Origin: Clostridiaceae bacterium
GTDB lineage: Bacteria; Bacillota; Clostridia; DSM-8532
NCBI GenBank assembly: GCA_012719645.1
Contig: JAAXZX010000081.1
Location: 1 to 41,174, forward strand
DNA: 41,174 nt
Reading direction: 5' to 3'
Part shown: positions 1 to 7,466 of the stretch, in pieces
How positions within the stretch are numbered: the first letter of the stretch is position 1
Layout: each line of letters opens with the position of its first letter
The notes under the pieces: generated by a model
Database searches by the model: none
The model's input: only the letters and a program-made list of their open reading frames with translations
What the model was told of the DNA's origin: nothing
Made by a program: the position numbers and the translations under genes

Positions 1-44
1 GCACAATTGATAACATGAAGCTTTTTTAATTCCTCATCATTCAT
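1..44 (-). CDS. 5' end of a truncated CDS, possibly ISNCY-type transposase
   Basis: A minus-strand reading frame opens with ATG at 44-42 and runs off the window edge; only 14 residues (MNDEELKKLHVINC) are visible. An AAGGATGG ribosome site lies at 53-60, 8 bases upstream of the start, which makes the start credible. The N-terminus resembles the beginning of ISNCY-family DDE transposases, which open with a short acidic stretch and a helix of the type LHVI. The repeated termini just outside it (84-137) fit an insertion-sequence end. The identification is inferred from very little sequence. It could be any gene whose body lies outside the window. Confidence 0.4.
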   Translation of the reverse strand, partial: MNDEELKKLHVINC

Positions 45-83
45 TGTGTATACCATCCTTTAAGACTATCAAATATATGTGGG

Positions 84-137
84 GGGTGAAATATTCACGC
101 GATAATCTTAAGGGTGAAATTATCATACGATAAAGAC
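84..137. repeat. Two direct repeats, probable insertion-sequence terminus
   Basis: GGGTGAAAT followed by a run ending CGATAA occurs at 84-105 and again at 112-133, in register and 28 bases apart. Read from the right, the end would be TGTCTTTATCG and so on. Subterminal direct repeats just upstream of a transposase-like start are typical of IS ends. The exact end of the element and any target duplication cannot be fixed, because the other end is outside the window. Confidence 0.5.
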
Positions 138-285
138 AATTATATGCCCGGGATGATTTACTTATTGGAAAGCCTGTGATATCTTTTTTATCAGGTTACC
201 GTCGCAACCGGCCAAGCTCTGATTTCTTTACCAATATATTACGATATGTTCAATAACGTCCTGTGTTTACCGGGGGGGTATATGC

Positions 286-1632
286 TTGGAACGCAGCGTA
301 TTTCCGAAGGACTTTATTATTGGAACCTCAACTGCTTCCTACCAGATTGAGGGTGCAGTGCTTGAAGGCGGGAGGGGAGCATCCATCTGGGACGTGTTCT
401 CCCATACTCCCGGCATGATTCATAACGGGGATACCGGGGATATCGCCTGTGACCACTACCACAGGTATCCGGAAGATATCGCGCTGATGAAGGAATTGGG
501 GGTGCGCGGATACCGCATGTCGGTGGCCTGGCCGCGGATCTTTCCGAAGGGTTCCGGAAGGTCCAACATGCCAGGTCTGGACTTCTATAACCGGCTTGTC
601 GATGCTCTTTTGGAGGCAGGCATAGAGCCCATGGTTACCCTTTACCACTGGGACCTGCCCCAGGCGCTTCAGGAGAAGGGAGGCTGGGGCAACAGGGATA
701 CGGTATTATACTTTGCGGACTATGCCGACACCGTTTTCCGAAGCCTCGGAGACCGTGTGAAAAAGTGGAACACGCTGAATGAGCCGATTTGCACTGCCTT
801 TACCGGGCACTGGTTCGGACGCCATGCGCCGGGTATAAAGGACGCTTCTCTGGCCGTCCAGGTCTCACACCACCTGATGCTGGCCCACGCGATGGCTGTA
901 GAAGCGTTCAGGCAGTCCGGGCTGGATGGAAGGCTTGGTATAGCCCTGAACCTGTATCCCATATATCCGGCTTCCCAGTTGCCCGAGGATAAGAAGGCGG
1001 CATGGTTCGCCGACGGCTTCTATAACAGGTGGTTCCTGGATCCGGTGATGAAGGGTGCATACCCGGAGGACATGCTTTCGGTATACCGGGAAAATCTCAA
1101 CGCTCCTGTGATCAGAGACGGGGATATGGAGAAAATAGCGGGAAGCCATGTGGACTTCCTGGGAATCAATTATTATTTCAGGAAGATCGTAAAGAGTTCC
1201 GAGAGCAATGACTTCCTGCCTATGGAAGAGGTAAGACCCGAGGGTGCCGAATTTACCGAGATGGGATGGGAAGTGTATCCCCAGGGCCTGCTGGACCTTT
1301 TGAGGCGGGTACACAGGGATTATGACGGTCCCTGCATGATGATAACCGAGAACGGCGCCGCCTTTAAGGACAATATCATAAGGGACGGCATCATCCAGGA
1401 CGATGACAGGGTAAGCTACCTTGAGAGGCATCTTGAGAAAGCAAGGGAGGCCATATCCGAAGGTATAAAACTTGAGGGATATTATATCTGGTCCCTCATT
1501 GACAATTTCGAATGGGGACATGGGTACAGCAAGCGCTTCGGCCTTTTCCACGTTGATTACAACACCCTTGAAAGGTCATGGAAGAAAAGCGCCAGGTGGC
1601 TGAAAAGGTATATTGAGGAGAACAATCTCTGA
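286..1632 (+). CDS. bglA: GH1 family beta-glucosidase
   Basis: Glycoside hydrolase family 1 enzyme of 448 residues, the usual length for a bacterial single-domain (beta/alpha)8 beta-glucosidase. It should hydrolyse cellobiose or other beta-glucosides by the retaining mechanism. The acid/base Glu is E166 in the motif TLNEP, and the nucleophile is E355 in ITENG. The N-terminal FIIGTSTASYQIEG signature and the C-terminal SLIDNFEWGHGYSKRFGL aglycone/substrate loop are intact. There is no signal peptide, so it is cytoplasmic and would act on imported oligosaccharides. The start is TTG, 7 bases after a run of seven G (272-278); a nearby ATG at 282 is out of frame. It is monocistronic, ending before a strong terminator. 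A 6-phospho-beta-glucosidase role is less likely from the overall motif pattern but is not excluded. Confidence 0.93.
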   Translation: MERSVFPKDFIIGTSTASYQIEGAVLEGGRGASIWDVFSHTPGMIHNGDTGDIACDHYHRYPEDIALMKELGVRGYRMSVAWPRIFPKGSGRSNMPGLDFYNRLVDALLEAGIEPMVTLYHWDLPQALQEKGGWGNRDTVLYFADYADTVFRSLGDRVKKWNTLNEPICTAFTGHWFGRHAPGIKDASLAVQVSHHLMLAHAMAVEAFRQSGLDGRLGIALNLYPIYPASQLPEDKKAAWFADGFYNRWFLDPVMKGAYPEDMLSVYRENLNAPVIRDGDMEKIAGSHVDFLGINYYFRKIVKSSESNDFLPMEEVRPEGAEFTEMGWEVYPQGLLDLLRRVHRDYDGPCMMITENGAAFKDNIIRDGIIQDDDRVSYLERHLEKAREAISEGIKLEGYYIWSLIDNFEWGHGYSKRFGLFHVDYNTLERSWKKSARWLKRYIEENNL

Positions 1633-1646
1633 TAGATGGCCTGCGG

Positions 1647-1696
1647 ACCGGATCCCATGAAGCCCGCTTCCGGCTTTTTCATGGACTGGATCCGGT
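1647..1696. other. Long imperfect hairpin after the beta-glucosidase gene
   Basis: ACCGGATCC (1647-1655) pairs with GGATCCGGT (1688-1696). CATGAA (1656-1661) pairs with TTCATG (1678-1683), leaving a 4-base bulge. The structure lies between the bglA stop and the real terminator and has no T-run at its base, so it may protect or process the 3' end of the mRNA rather than terminate it. Confidence 0.5.
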
Positions 1697-1726
1697 GCTG
1701 CGGGTGTTCCACAGACAGGATATGTA

Positions 1727-1756
1727 ACTGCATACCTTCGGGTATGCAGTTTTTTT
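1727..1756 (+). terminator. Rho-independent terminator of bglA
   Basis: Perfect 10-bp stem: ACTGCATACC (1727-1736), TTCG tetraloop, GGTATGCAGT (1741-1750), followed immediately by a run of T. This is a textbook intrinsic terminator. Confidence 0.95.
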
Positions 1757-1796
1757 CGCCTCATCCGGGCTGAGCCGCAGCGCCTGTATTTCAGTC

Positions 1797-1826
1797 TTGA
1801 CAAGCCGTAAAGGGTCATGGTTAAAT
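1797..1826 (+). promoter_or_regulatory. SigA-type promoter of the trmB-lysA operon
   Basis: TTGACA at 1797-1802, 18-base spacer, TTAAAT at 1821-1826. The start site predicted downstream falls inside the palindrome at 1830-1850, so a repressor bound there would block initiation. Confidence 0.75.
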
Positions 1827-1829
1827 TAG

Positions 1830-1850
1830 TGGTAGTTATTATAACTACCA
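1830..1850. promoter_or_regulatory. Perfect palindromic operator, likely TrmB binding site
   Basis: TGGTAGTTAT (1830-1839), one central T, ATAACTACCA (1841-1850): a perfect 10-bp inverted repeat. It sits immediately downstream of the -10 box and just upstream of the ribosome site of the regulator gene. Position and symmetry suggest autoregulation by the TrmB-like protein encoded next; this is an inference from geometry. The same motif was not seen upstream of bglA. Confidence 0.75.
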
Positions 1851-1865
1851 AAAGGGGTCCTGACT

Positions 1866-2564
1866 GTGACACTTATAGAATGCCTTATGAAAACCGGTCT
1901 TACCCGCCATGAATCGGAGCTGTACGTAGCCCTGTGCAGGGAAGGGGAGATGAACGGTTATGAGGCCGCCAAGGCCACCGGGATTCCCCGGGCCAACGCC
2001 TACCAGGCACTTGCAAGCCTGGCGGACAAGGGCGGCGCGTATATAATCGAGGGTCCGGTCCTGCGCTATGCGGCAGTGCCGGTGGAGGAATACTGTGCCA
2101 ATGTCCTTGCCCATATGAATAACATCCTCGAGCATATAAAGAGGGAGTGCCCCAGGGGAAAGCCGCAGCATGAGCCCTATATTACCATAACTGGCTTCAG
2201 GCACATCGTGGACAAGATGAAGAATATGATAAGGCAGGCTAAAGAAAGGGTCTATGTATCCCTGTCCGAAAAGGAGATAGCCTATGTCCGCGATGAACTG
2301 CTGGATGCCATAAAACGAGGCCTCAAGGTTGTGGCCATAACCTCGTCCGGCGTTGAACTGGAGGGAGCGACCCTTTACACCATCCAGAAAAAACCGGGCC
2401 CGATAAGGATCATCGTTGATTCCACCCAGGTGCTTACCGGCGAAATATCGGGCCTTGAAGAGGACAGCTGCCTGTATTCAAGGAACAGGCCGCTGGTAGA
2501 ACTGATCAAGGATTCGCTGAAAAATGAAATATTACTTTCGAGTATTGGAGGTCGCAGCCAATGA
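1866..2564 (+). CDS. TrmB-family transcriptional regulator
   Basis: 232 residues. The N-terminal 75 or so form the TrmB-type winged helix: LTRHESELYVALCREGEMNG followed by a recognition helix around GIPRANAYQALASL. The remainder resembles the C-terminal effector/dimerisation domain of TrmB-like regulators, which often bind sugars. Start is GTG with AAGGGGT 8 bases upstream. The stop codon overlaps the start of the next gene (ATGA), so regulator and decarboxylase are translationally coupled. A palindromic operator lies between the -10 box and the start codon. The effector cannot be read from sequence; coupling to lysA suggests an amino-acid-linked signal rather than the sugar usual for this family, but that is inference. 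Confidence 0.85.
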   Translation: MTLIECLMKTGLTRHESELYVALCREGEMNGYEAAKATGIPRANAYQALASLADKGGAYIIEGPVLRYAAVPVEEYCANVLAHMNNILEHIKRECPRGKPQHEPYITITGFRHIVDKMKNMIRQAKERVYVSLSEKEIAYVRDELLDAIKRGLKVVAITSSGVELEGATLYTIQKKPGPIRIIVDSTQVLTGEISGLEEDSCLYSRNRPLVELIKDSLKNEILLSSIGGRSQ

Positions 2565-3805
2565 ACCAATTGATGAAGGATCACTTTTTGAACAGAATCG
2601 ACGTGGAAAGCCTGGTCAAAGAATACGGGAGCCCGCTTTATGTCTATGACGAAAAGACATTAAGGGAGAGGATCAGGGAACTGGTTAACCTGCTGCCGTA
2701 TCCCTGGTTCAGTGTAAGCTGCTCCATCAAGGCCAACTCCAACCTGCATCTTCTTGGGATCGTGAGGGAGGAGGGCATGGAGGCCGACGCCATGTCGCCG
2801 GGAGAGATTTACATCCTTGAAAAGGCCGGATTTGATGCGTCCAGGATATTCTACGTAGGCAACAATGTATCGGCGGAAGAGATGAAATTCGTGCTGGACA
2901 GGGGGATCCTGGCAAGCGTGGATTCTTTGTCGCAGTTGGAACTGCTGGGCAGAATAAACCCCGGAGGAAGGGTGGCATTGAGGTTTAATCCCGGAGCAGG
3001 CGCCGGGCACCATGAAAAGGTGGTTACTGCAGGCTCAAAAACAAAATTCGCTATCCAGGAAGATCTGCTCGAGGATGCCAGGGCCATAGCAGGGAAATAC
3101 GGCCTGAAGGTCGTGGGCATCAACCAGCACATAGGTTCTCTTTACCTTGACACAAAGCCTTTCATTGACAGTGTAAAGGCTCTGCTCCGAATAGCATCGC
3201 AGTTCGAAAACCTTGAGTTCGTCGATTTCGGAGGAGGATTCGGCATACCATACAGGAAACTCCAGGGCGAAGAGCGCCTTGACCTTAAGGATCTTGCCGG
3301 TCAGCTTGCTCCGATTCTCATGGAGTTCAGGGAGAATTATGGCGGAGACATCAGGTTCAAGGTGGAGCCAGGCCGCTATCCCTTCGCGGAATCCGGCGCG
3401 ATACTCGGAACCGTTCATGCCATAAAGACCAGTTATGGCACGAAGTATATAGGAACCGACATAGGTTTCAATGTGCTGATGAGGCCCATACTCTACGATT
3501 CCTACCACGAAATCGTGGCCTTCAGGAACAACAGATTGCTTGACGGCCAGGATGATGAGAAGGTTACCATCGTCGGGAACATATGCGAAAGCGGCGATAT
3601 ACTGGCGAAAGACAGGCCCATGCCTCCGCTCCGGGAAGGGGATATAATAGGGGTTCTGGACGCCGGATCATATGGATACTCCATGGCCTCCAACTACAAC
3701 CTGAGGCTGCGTCCCGCCGAGGTGCTCATAACACTGGACGGCAACGCAAGGCTGATCCGCAGAAGGGATACCTTTGAAGACCTGCTTGCGGGTTTCAGGT
3801 TTTAA
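2561..3805 (+). CDS. lysA: Diaminopimelate decarboxylase
   Basis: Fold type III PLP decarboxylase, 414 residues, close to normal for LysA (about 420). It should convert meso-diaminopimelate to lysine, the last step of that pathway. PLP Lys is K57 in SIKAN; H190 stacks on the cofactor; GGGFG at 224-228 and EPGRY at 269-273 bind phosphate; C342 in the CESGD motif supplies the residue contributed by the partner subunit. The EPGR segment continues YPFAESG rather than the commoner SIVGEAG, so related decarboxylases of the same fold cannot be fully excluded. The start overlaps the stop of the TrmB-like regulator. dapA and dapB of the same pathway lie 4 kb away on the other strand under a lysine riboswitch, whereas this gene shows no riboswitch. 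Confidence 0.85.
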   Translation: MNQLMKDHFLNRIDVESLVKEYGSPLYVYDEKTLRERIRELVNLLPYPWFSVSCSIKANSNLHLLGIVREEGMEADAMSPGEIYILEKAGFDASRIFYVGNNVSAEEMKFVLDRGILASVDSLSQLELLGRINPGGRVALRFNPGAGAGHHEKVVTAGSKTKFAIQEDLLEDARAIAGKYGLKVVGINQHIGSLYLDTKPFIDSVKALLRIASQFENLEFVDFGGGFGIPYRKLQGEERLDLKDLAGQLAPILMEFRENYGGDIRFKVEPGRYPFAESGAILGTVHAIKTSYGTKYIGTDIGFNVLMRPILYDSYHEIVAFRNNRLLDGQDDEKVTIVGNICESGDILAKDRPMPPLREGDIIGVLDAGSYGYSMASNYNLRLRPAEVLITLDGNARLIRRRDTFEDLLAGFRF

Positions 3806-3880
3806 AGCCATGGCTTGAGCATATTTTGCCTGCCATCTGCCCAAGATAGGGATGAATATCTATCCTGGGGAATGGTATCC

Positions 3881-5020
3881 ATGGCGGAAGAGATAAAGAA
3901 AGCAAAAACGGGACTGATAATGATCACCTATGCCATACTGCTGCTTGCCGGGCTTTTTAACCTGGGAAGCCTGATTTCCTTTATCGGCAAAGTGATCTCC
4001 CTTGTCAGTCCTTTTCTTTATGGTATTGCCATAGCCTATGTGCTTAACCTGCTGATGAGGCTTTTTGAAAGGCTTTTCTCCTTTATGGACAGGAGCAGGA
4101 CCGTTTTCGTGCGAAGGCTCAAAAGGCCGCTGTCAATACTATGCGTCTTCCTGACGCTGGTGGTCGTGGTGGTGGCCTGGATGGTCCTTGCAATACCCGA
4201 GCTTTCATCAAGCGTGTCCAATATAGCCGCTGATATGCCCGAGTATATTGCCGACGTGGAGCGCTTCCTGAACCAGACCATTGAAGACCTGGGGCTCAAG
4301 GGGGGATTCTGGCAGAATATTTCCCTCAACTGGAACGAGATTGTAGCCAGGGCCGGACAGGCCATTTCCGCGGCCTTCCCGCGCATATTCGGATTCACGA
4401 AGAATTTCGCCGGGTTTATAATCAATATGTCCACAGGGATACTTATCTCCATCTACCTGCTTGCCGCCAAGGAAAAACTCCTGATGATCCTCAGGAAGCT
4501 GATGTATGCGTGGCTTCCCAAAAGACTGTGCAGCCGGCTTCTGGATATATGCGCAGTGGCCAACCGCACCTTCAGGGGCTATTGCTCCGGGATGATCATC
4601 AACGCGCTGATAGTGGGGGCCATGGCCTTTGCCGGAATGGTTTTGCTGGGCATCCCCAACGCGTTCCTGCTAAGCATGGTATTGGCCGTTACAGGCATCA
4701 TACCCATCATCGGGCCGCTTATTGGTTCAATCCTGAGCTTTATCATCGTCCTGCTGGTGGTTCCAGGAAAGGCGCTGCTGTATGCCATATTGCTGCTGGT
4801 TATACAGGAGGTGGACAACATACTTATATATCCAAGGGTAGTGGGAAGGTCCATCGGACTGGGCGGAATCTGGATCCTGTTCTCCCTGCTTCTTGGCGGA
4901 AGCCTGTTCGGCATAGCGGGCACCATAGCGGGAATACCTGCTTTTGCCGTGATATGGACCATAGTGCGCAAGCTCACCAACAACAGGCTCAGGAAGAAGG
5001 AGATGGTCATTGAGCCCTAA
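3881..5020 (+). CDS. AI-2E family transporter (PerM/YdbI-type permease)
   Basis: 379-residue polytopic membrane protein with about seven to eight hydrophobic segments and the family's glycine/proline-rich signature GIIPIIGPLIGSI near residue 285. The family name comes from E. coli TqsA, an autoinducer-2 exporter, but many members transport other substrates, including sodium/proton exchange, so no substrate is assigned. The start chosen is ATG at 3881 (MAEEIKKAKTG), 10 bases after GGGG at 3867-3870; an earlier in-frame TTG at 3815 and ATG at 3872 have no ribosome site at suitable distance. It follows lysA by 75 bases and could be read through from it. Confidence 0.85.
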   Translation: MAEEIKKAKTGLIMITYAILLLAGLFNLGSLISFIGKVISLVSPFLYGIAIAYVLNLLMRLFERLFSFMDRSRTVFVRRLKRPLSILCVFLTLVVVVVAWMVLAIPELSSSVSNIAADMPEYIADVERFLNQTIEDLGLKGGFWQNISLNWNEIVARAGQAISAAFPRIFGFTKNFAGFIINMSTGILISIYLLAAKEKLLMILRKLMYAWLPKRLCSRLLDICAVANRTFRGYCSGMIINALIVGAMAFAGMVLLGIPNAFLLSMVLAVTGIIPIIGPLIGSILSFIIVLLVVPGKALLYAILLLVIQEVDNILIYPRVVGRSIGLGGIWILFSLLLGGSLFGIAGTIAGIPAFAVIWTIVRKLTNNRLRKKEMVIEP

Positions 5021-5163
5021 TCGGTTTTCCCGTCATGGGAGGATGGATGAACCACAACAACCTGTTTTCGTCCAACAGATAAAGGGATAATATCCATTAT
5101 ACCGTGTGCCTGGGATTATCGCTGACTGATAGGACAGAATCATCCGTGACTGGAGGTAATGAA

Positions 5164-5631
5164 ATGGGAATAAAGAAAGTAATTGCCGTCGCATGCATCC
5201 TGGTGCTGGGCCTGGGACTGGCGGGCTATTTTGTCTTTTCGCAAACCCGTATAAGGACCGATTTGGCCAGAAAGCCAGAAAACGATTCAATAAGTATGCC
5301 GAATGAAGCCGGAACGGCCCACGATGAAAGCCTATCGGATACCGGCGCGTCGGATGCCGGCGGGATCAGCGTGCCTGGGCAGGACGGTGTCCGGAAGGAC
5401 GAAGCCAAAGACATGCCTGTCACGGCTGAAGGCATATTCAACGGAAGGATTGACAGCAACTTCATCGAGGTGGAGTTGGAAGACGGCGCCATACGCAGTT
5501 TCCAGCTCAACGATGACCTCAGGGAGAGTTTCGACGATTACGGGTTTGAGCCGGGGGACAGGATACGGCTCAGCTACAGGGAACGGGAAGGGCAAAACCC
5601 CCTCCTGGAAAAAATCGAGGAGATCCAGTAG
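5164..5631 (+). CDS. Unknown secreted or membrane-anchored small protein
   Basis: 155 residues, not recognised. One N-terminal hydrophobic segment (about residues 5-24, VIAVACILVLGLGLAGYFVF) is a signal anchor. A low-complexity Ser/Asp/Gly-rich linker follows (about 35-85). The last 65 residues look like a small beta-rich domain (FNGRIDSNFIEVELEDG and so on) that could be OB- or SH3-like, ending EKIEEIQ. The ATG at 5164 has GGAGG 7 bases upstream; upstream in-frame starts lack one. It ends just before a bidirectional terminator shared with tRNA-Leu. Its location outside the membrane is a prediction; function is unknown. Confidence 0.75.
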   Translation: MGIKKVIAVACILVLGLGLAGYFVFSQTRIRTDLARKPENDSISMPNEAGTAHDESLSDTGASDAGGISVPGQDGVRKDEAKDMPVTAEGIFNGRIDSNFIEVELEDGAIRSFQLNDDLRESFDDYGFEPGDRIRLSYREREGQNPLLEKIEEIQ

Positions 5632-5636
5632 GCCAT

Positions 5637-5669
5637 AAAAAAAACGACCCATCCAAAGGATGGGTTTTT
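5637..5669. terminator. Bidirectional intrinsic terminator
   Basis: ACCCATCC (5647-5654), AAA loop, GGATGGGT (5658-5665). On the plus strand T5 follows; on the minus strand T8 follows (complement of 5637-5644). It ends the anchored-protein gene in one direction and tRNA-Leu in the other. Confidence 0.9.
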
Positions 5670-5671
5670 GT

Positions 5672-5754
5672 TGGTGCGGTCGACCGGACTTGAACCGGTA
5701 CGCTTGCGCATACGCCCCTCAAACGTACGTGTCTGCCAATTCCACCACGACCGC
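5672..5754 (-). tRNA. tRNA-Leu (anticodon GAG)
   Basis: Minus strand, 83 nt including an encoded CCA (complement of 5672-5674). Acceptor GCGGTCG pairs with CGACCGC; discriminator is A. The D-arm GTGGTGGAATTGGCAGACAC is typical of tRNA-Leu. The anticodon stem TACGT/GCGTA encloses loop TTGAGGG, giving anticodon GAG with U33 and G37. A long class II variable arm (TGCG-CAAG-CGTA) and a GGTTCAAGTCC T-arm are present. It reads CUC and CUU. Confidence 0.97.
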
Positions 5755-5789
5755 ATATCGCATATGGACGCCTTTTCGGCGCAAATTTA

Positions 5790-5818
5790 ATTATACAGAC
5801 ATCTTTGGATCGTGTCAA
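5790..5818 (-). promoter_or_regulatory. Consensus SigA promoter of tRNA-Leu
   Basis: On the minus strand: TTGACA (complement of 5813-5818), 17-base spacer, TATAAT (complement of 5790-5795). Both hexamers and the spacing match consensus exactly, as expected for a stable-RNA gene. Confidence 0.93.
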
Positions 5819-5861
5819 CATCAATTTCAGCATGAATAAGAGAAACATAATACCAGGATTT

Positions 5862-6338
5862 TCAGTTCTCGTTATGGAGGCAATTGTCTATGGCTATGAC
5901 CAGGGCGCTGAAAAAGGCGGCGTTGTTGGGATCAATGACATCCAGTTCATAACTGTCCCCGAAGGCAAACCATTTTTTGTGGACCTCTCCCACCGGGATG
6001 CCTTCATTGTAAATGACAAAATCCATGCCGAACAGGCTGCCTTCTATGGTGTAGTCTCCGTATTGGCTCTGTATTGCAAGGCGTGGTCTGAACAGGGAAA
6101 ACTCCTTTTTTACAATGGCGCAATGGTTATCCCCGCAAAAAATATGGTATTCGGGCAGGAGCCGGAACAACCGGCGCTCAATATAATACAGTTCCTGCCC
6201 GGTTATGTCGTATATGTGTATTTTGGCCCCTATTGTGAATATTTGCCCCTGAACGGTAAACACAGGCCGTTGGTTTTCATCGAACACATAATACCTGTCG
6301 CCAAGGGAAAAAACCTTCTGTTTGATATACAGCTTCAT
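5862..6338 (-). CDS. LURP-one-related (tubby-like) protein
   Basis: 158 residues with the pattern of the LURP-one-related/tubby C-terminal-like family: it opens MKLYIKQKVFSLGDRYYVFDE, then repeated beta-strand pairs (FTVQGQIFTIGAKIHIYD, LYYIERRLFRLLPEYHIF) that form the 12-stranded beta-barrel, and a final hydrophobic helix ALVIAIDNCL. No catalytic function is established for bacterial members. The start is ATG at 6338, 6 bases from a GGAGG; the in-frame ATG nine codons upstream has no ribosome site. It is a single gene on the minus strand between tRNA-Leu and a divergent membrane-protein gene. Family assignment is by visual pattern; role unknown. Confidence 0.8.
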   Translation of the reverse strand: MKLYIKQKVFSLGDRYYVFDENQRPVFTVQGQIFTIGAKIHIYDITGQELYYIERRLFRLLPEYHIFCGDNHCAIVKKEFSLFRPRLAIQSQYGDYTIEGSLFGMDFVIYNEGIPVGEVHKKWFAFGDSYELDVIDPNNAAFFSALVIAIDNCLHNEN

Positions 6339-6447
6339 CTGCTTCCTCCGTAAAGATGCTTCCATATGATTTTATCACTATTGGCGCCCGATATGATATT
6401 ATAAATTCATAAAAGGCATATATGTTTTCCCCTTCAGAACACTGTTA

Positions 6448-6456
6448 TGGTATAAT
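6448..6456 (+). promoter_or_regulatory. Extended -10 element for the YesL-family gene
   Basis: TGGTATAAT, an extended -10 (TG at 6448-6449, TATAAT at 6451-6456). No convincing -35 lies 17 bases upstream. It leaves a leader of about 100 bases before the start at 6560, in which I see no clear structure. Confidence 0.6.
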
Positions 6457-6559
6457 ATAGCTGCTTATGCTAATAATTCGTTCATGTTCACCGGCCCTGG
6501 CCGCCGTGACGCTGCTTTTGGCAGAATATATCACATAGATTCAGACAGAGGTGTGTTTG

Positions 6560-7411
6560 ATGACCGATGAACCCATTTTTGAAAAGCTGCCGGGAGAAAA
6601 ATACGAAGACAACCGAAGCCGCCTGGCCATATTTTTCGGGGTATTGTACAGGAAATTCTGGAGACTGATAACCATCAACCTCATGTTTATTGTCTTCAAC
6701 ATCCCTGCTATTGTTCTCTCGTATTTTCTGAGCATTTACCTGATAGGCATATTCATTCCCGAAGCATCAACCATTTCAATTGAAGAATTCAGGTTCCTGT
6801 TATGGGACAGCGGCTTTCCCACAACCATGTTTTTCATGGCAATTCCCATAATTACCGTGGGTCCTGCCCAAGCAGGCCTGACATACCTGCTCAGGTGTTA
6901 TTCCTACGAGAGGCCTACTTTCACCTGGTCGGACTTCAGGGACAAGATGAAGGAAAATTTCAAACAGGGCATTGCGGTAACTTTTATAAACCTTTTCCTG
7001 CTGCTGTTCCTGATATTTGACCTGTACCTGTATCCAAGGGTATCCGATGGCGGTGTGCTGTTTTCCATTGCCAACGGCCTGATGATCATGGTATTTATCC
7101 TGTTCATGATGGCTTCCCTGTATATCTACCCCATGATGGTCACTTATGAGCTGAAGATCAGGGATTTGTACAAGAATGCCGTTTTGTTCGCACTGGCACG
7201 TTTTTTGCCAAACCTGGTGATCCTGATCCTGTGCTTCCTCGTGATCATCGGACCCACATTGATCCTGGCCGCTACAGGGAGCGGCATTGTCCTGCTGATT
7301 ACCTACCTGATCTATGTCTGCTTCGGATTCACGCTGCCCGGTCTGATTATCAATTTCATGGTCAATCCGGTGATGGACAAGTACCTCAACAGGAACCGGC
7401 AGGCGCAATGA
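6560..7411 (+). CDS. YesL/DUF624 family membrane protein
   Basis: 283 residues with about five to six membrane segments. It opens with a short cytoplasmic stretch (FEKLPGEKYEDNRSRLAIFFGVLYRKFWRLITINL), the pattern of DUF624 (YesL) proteins, which often sit near sugar ABC transporters and have no defined function. ATG at 6560 has AGAGGTG 7 bases upstream; the GTG at 6551 overlaps that site. It is a single gene with an extended -10 promoter and its own terminator. The neighbours are not sugar-uptake genes, so the context does not help to assign a role. Confidence 0.8.
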   Translation: MTDEPIFEKLPGEKYEDNRSRLAIFFGVLYRKFWRLITINLMFIVFNIPAIVLSYFLSIYLIGIFIPEASTISIEEFRFLLWDSGFPTTMFFMAIPIITVGPAQAGLTYLLRCYSYERPTFTWSDFRDKMKENFKQGIAVTFINLFLLLFLIFDLYLYPRVSDGGVLFSIANGLMIMVFILFMMASLYIYPMMVTYELKIRDLYKNAVLFALARFLPNLVILILCFLVIIGPTLILAATGSGIVLLITYLIYVCFGFTLPGLIINFMVNPVMDKYLNRNRQAQ

Positions 7412-7434
7412 GGGCATTAATGCGTAATACACAA

Positions 7435-7461
7435 GGCTGCCGGTTTCCCGGCAGCCTTTTT
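7435..7461 (+). terminator. Intrinsic terminator of the YesL-family gene
   Basis: GGCTGCCGG (7435-7443), TTTC loop, CCGGCAGCC (7448-7456), then TTTTT. It lies between convergent genes. In the minus direction only TTGTGT follows, so it is weaker for dapB. Confidence 0.93.
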
Positions 7462-7466
7462 GATCA

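Noticed and set aside
865-1551. 228-residue minus-strand frame inside bglA
   Set aside because: Shadow frame of the GH1 gene; no motif, and the sense strand has both catalytic glutamates.
5805-6353. 182-residue plus-strand frame antisense to the LURP-one-like gene
   Set aside because: The minus strand has a well-placed ribosome site and the family's beta-strand pattern; the plus strand has neither.
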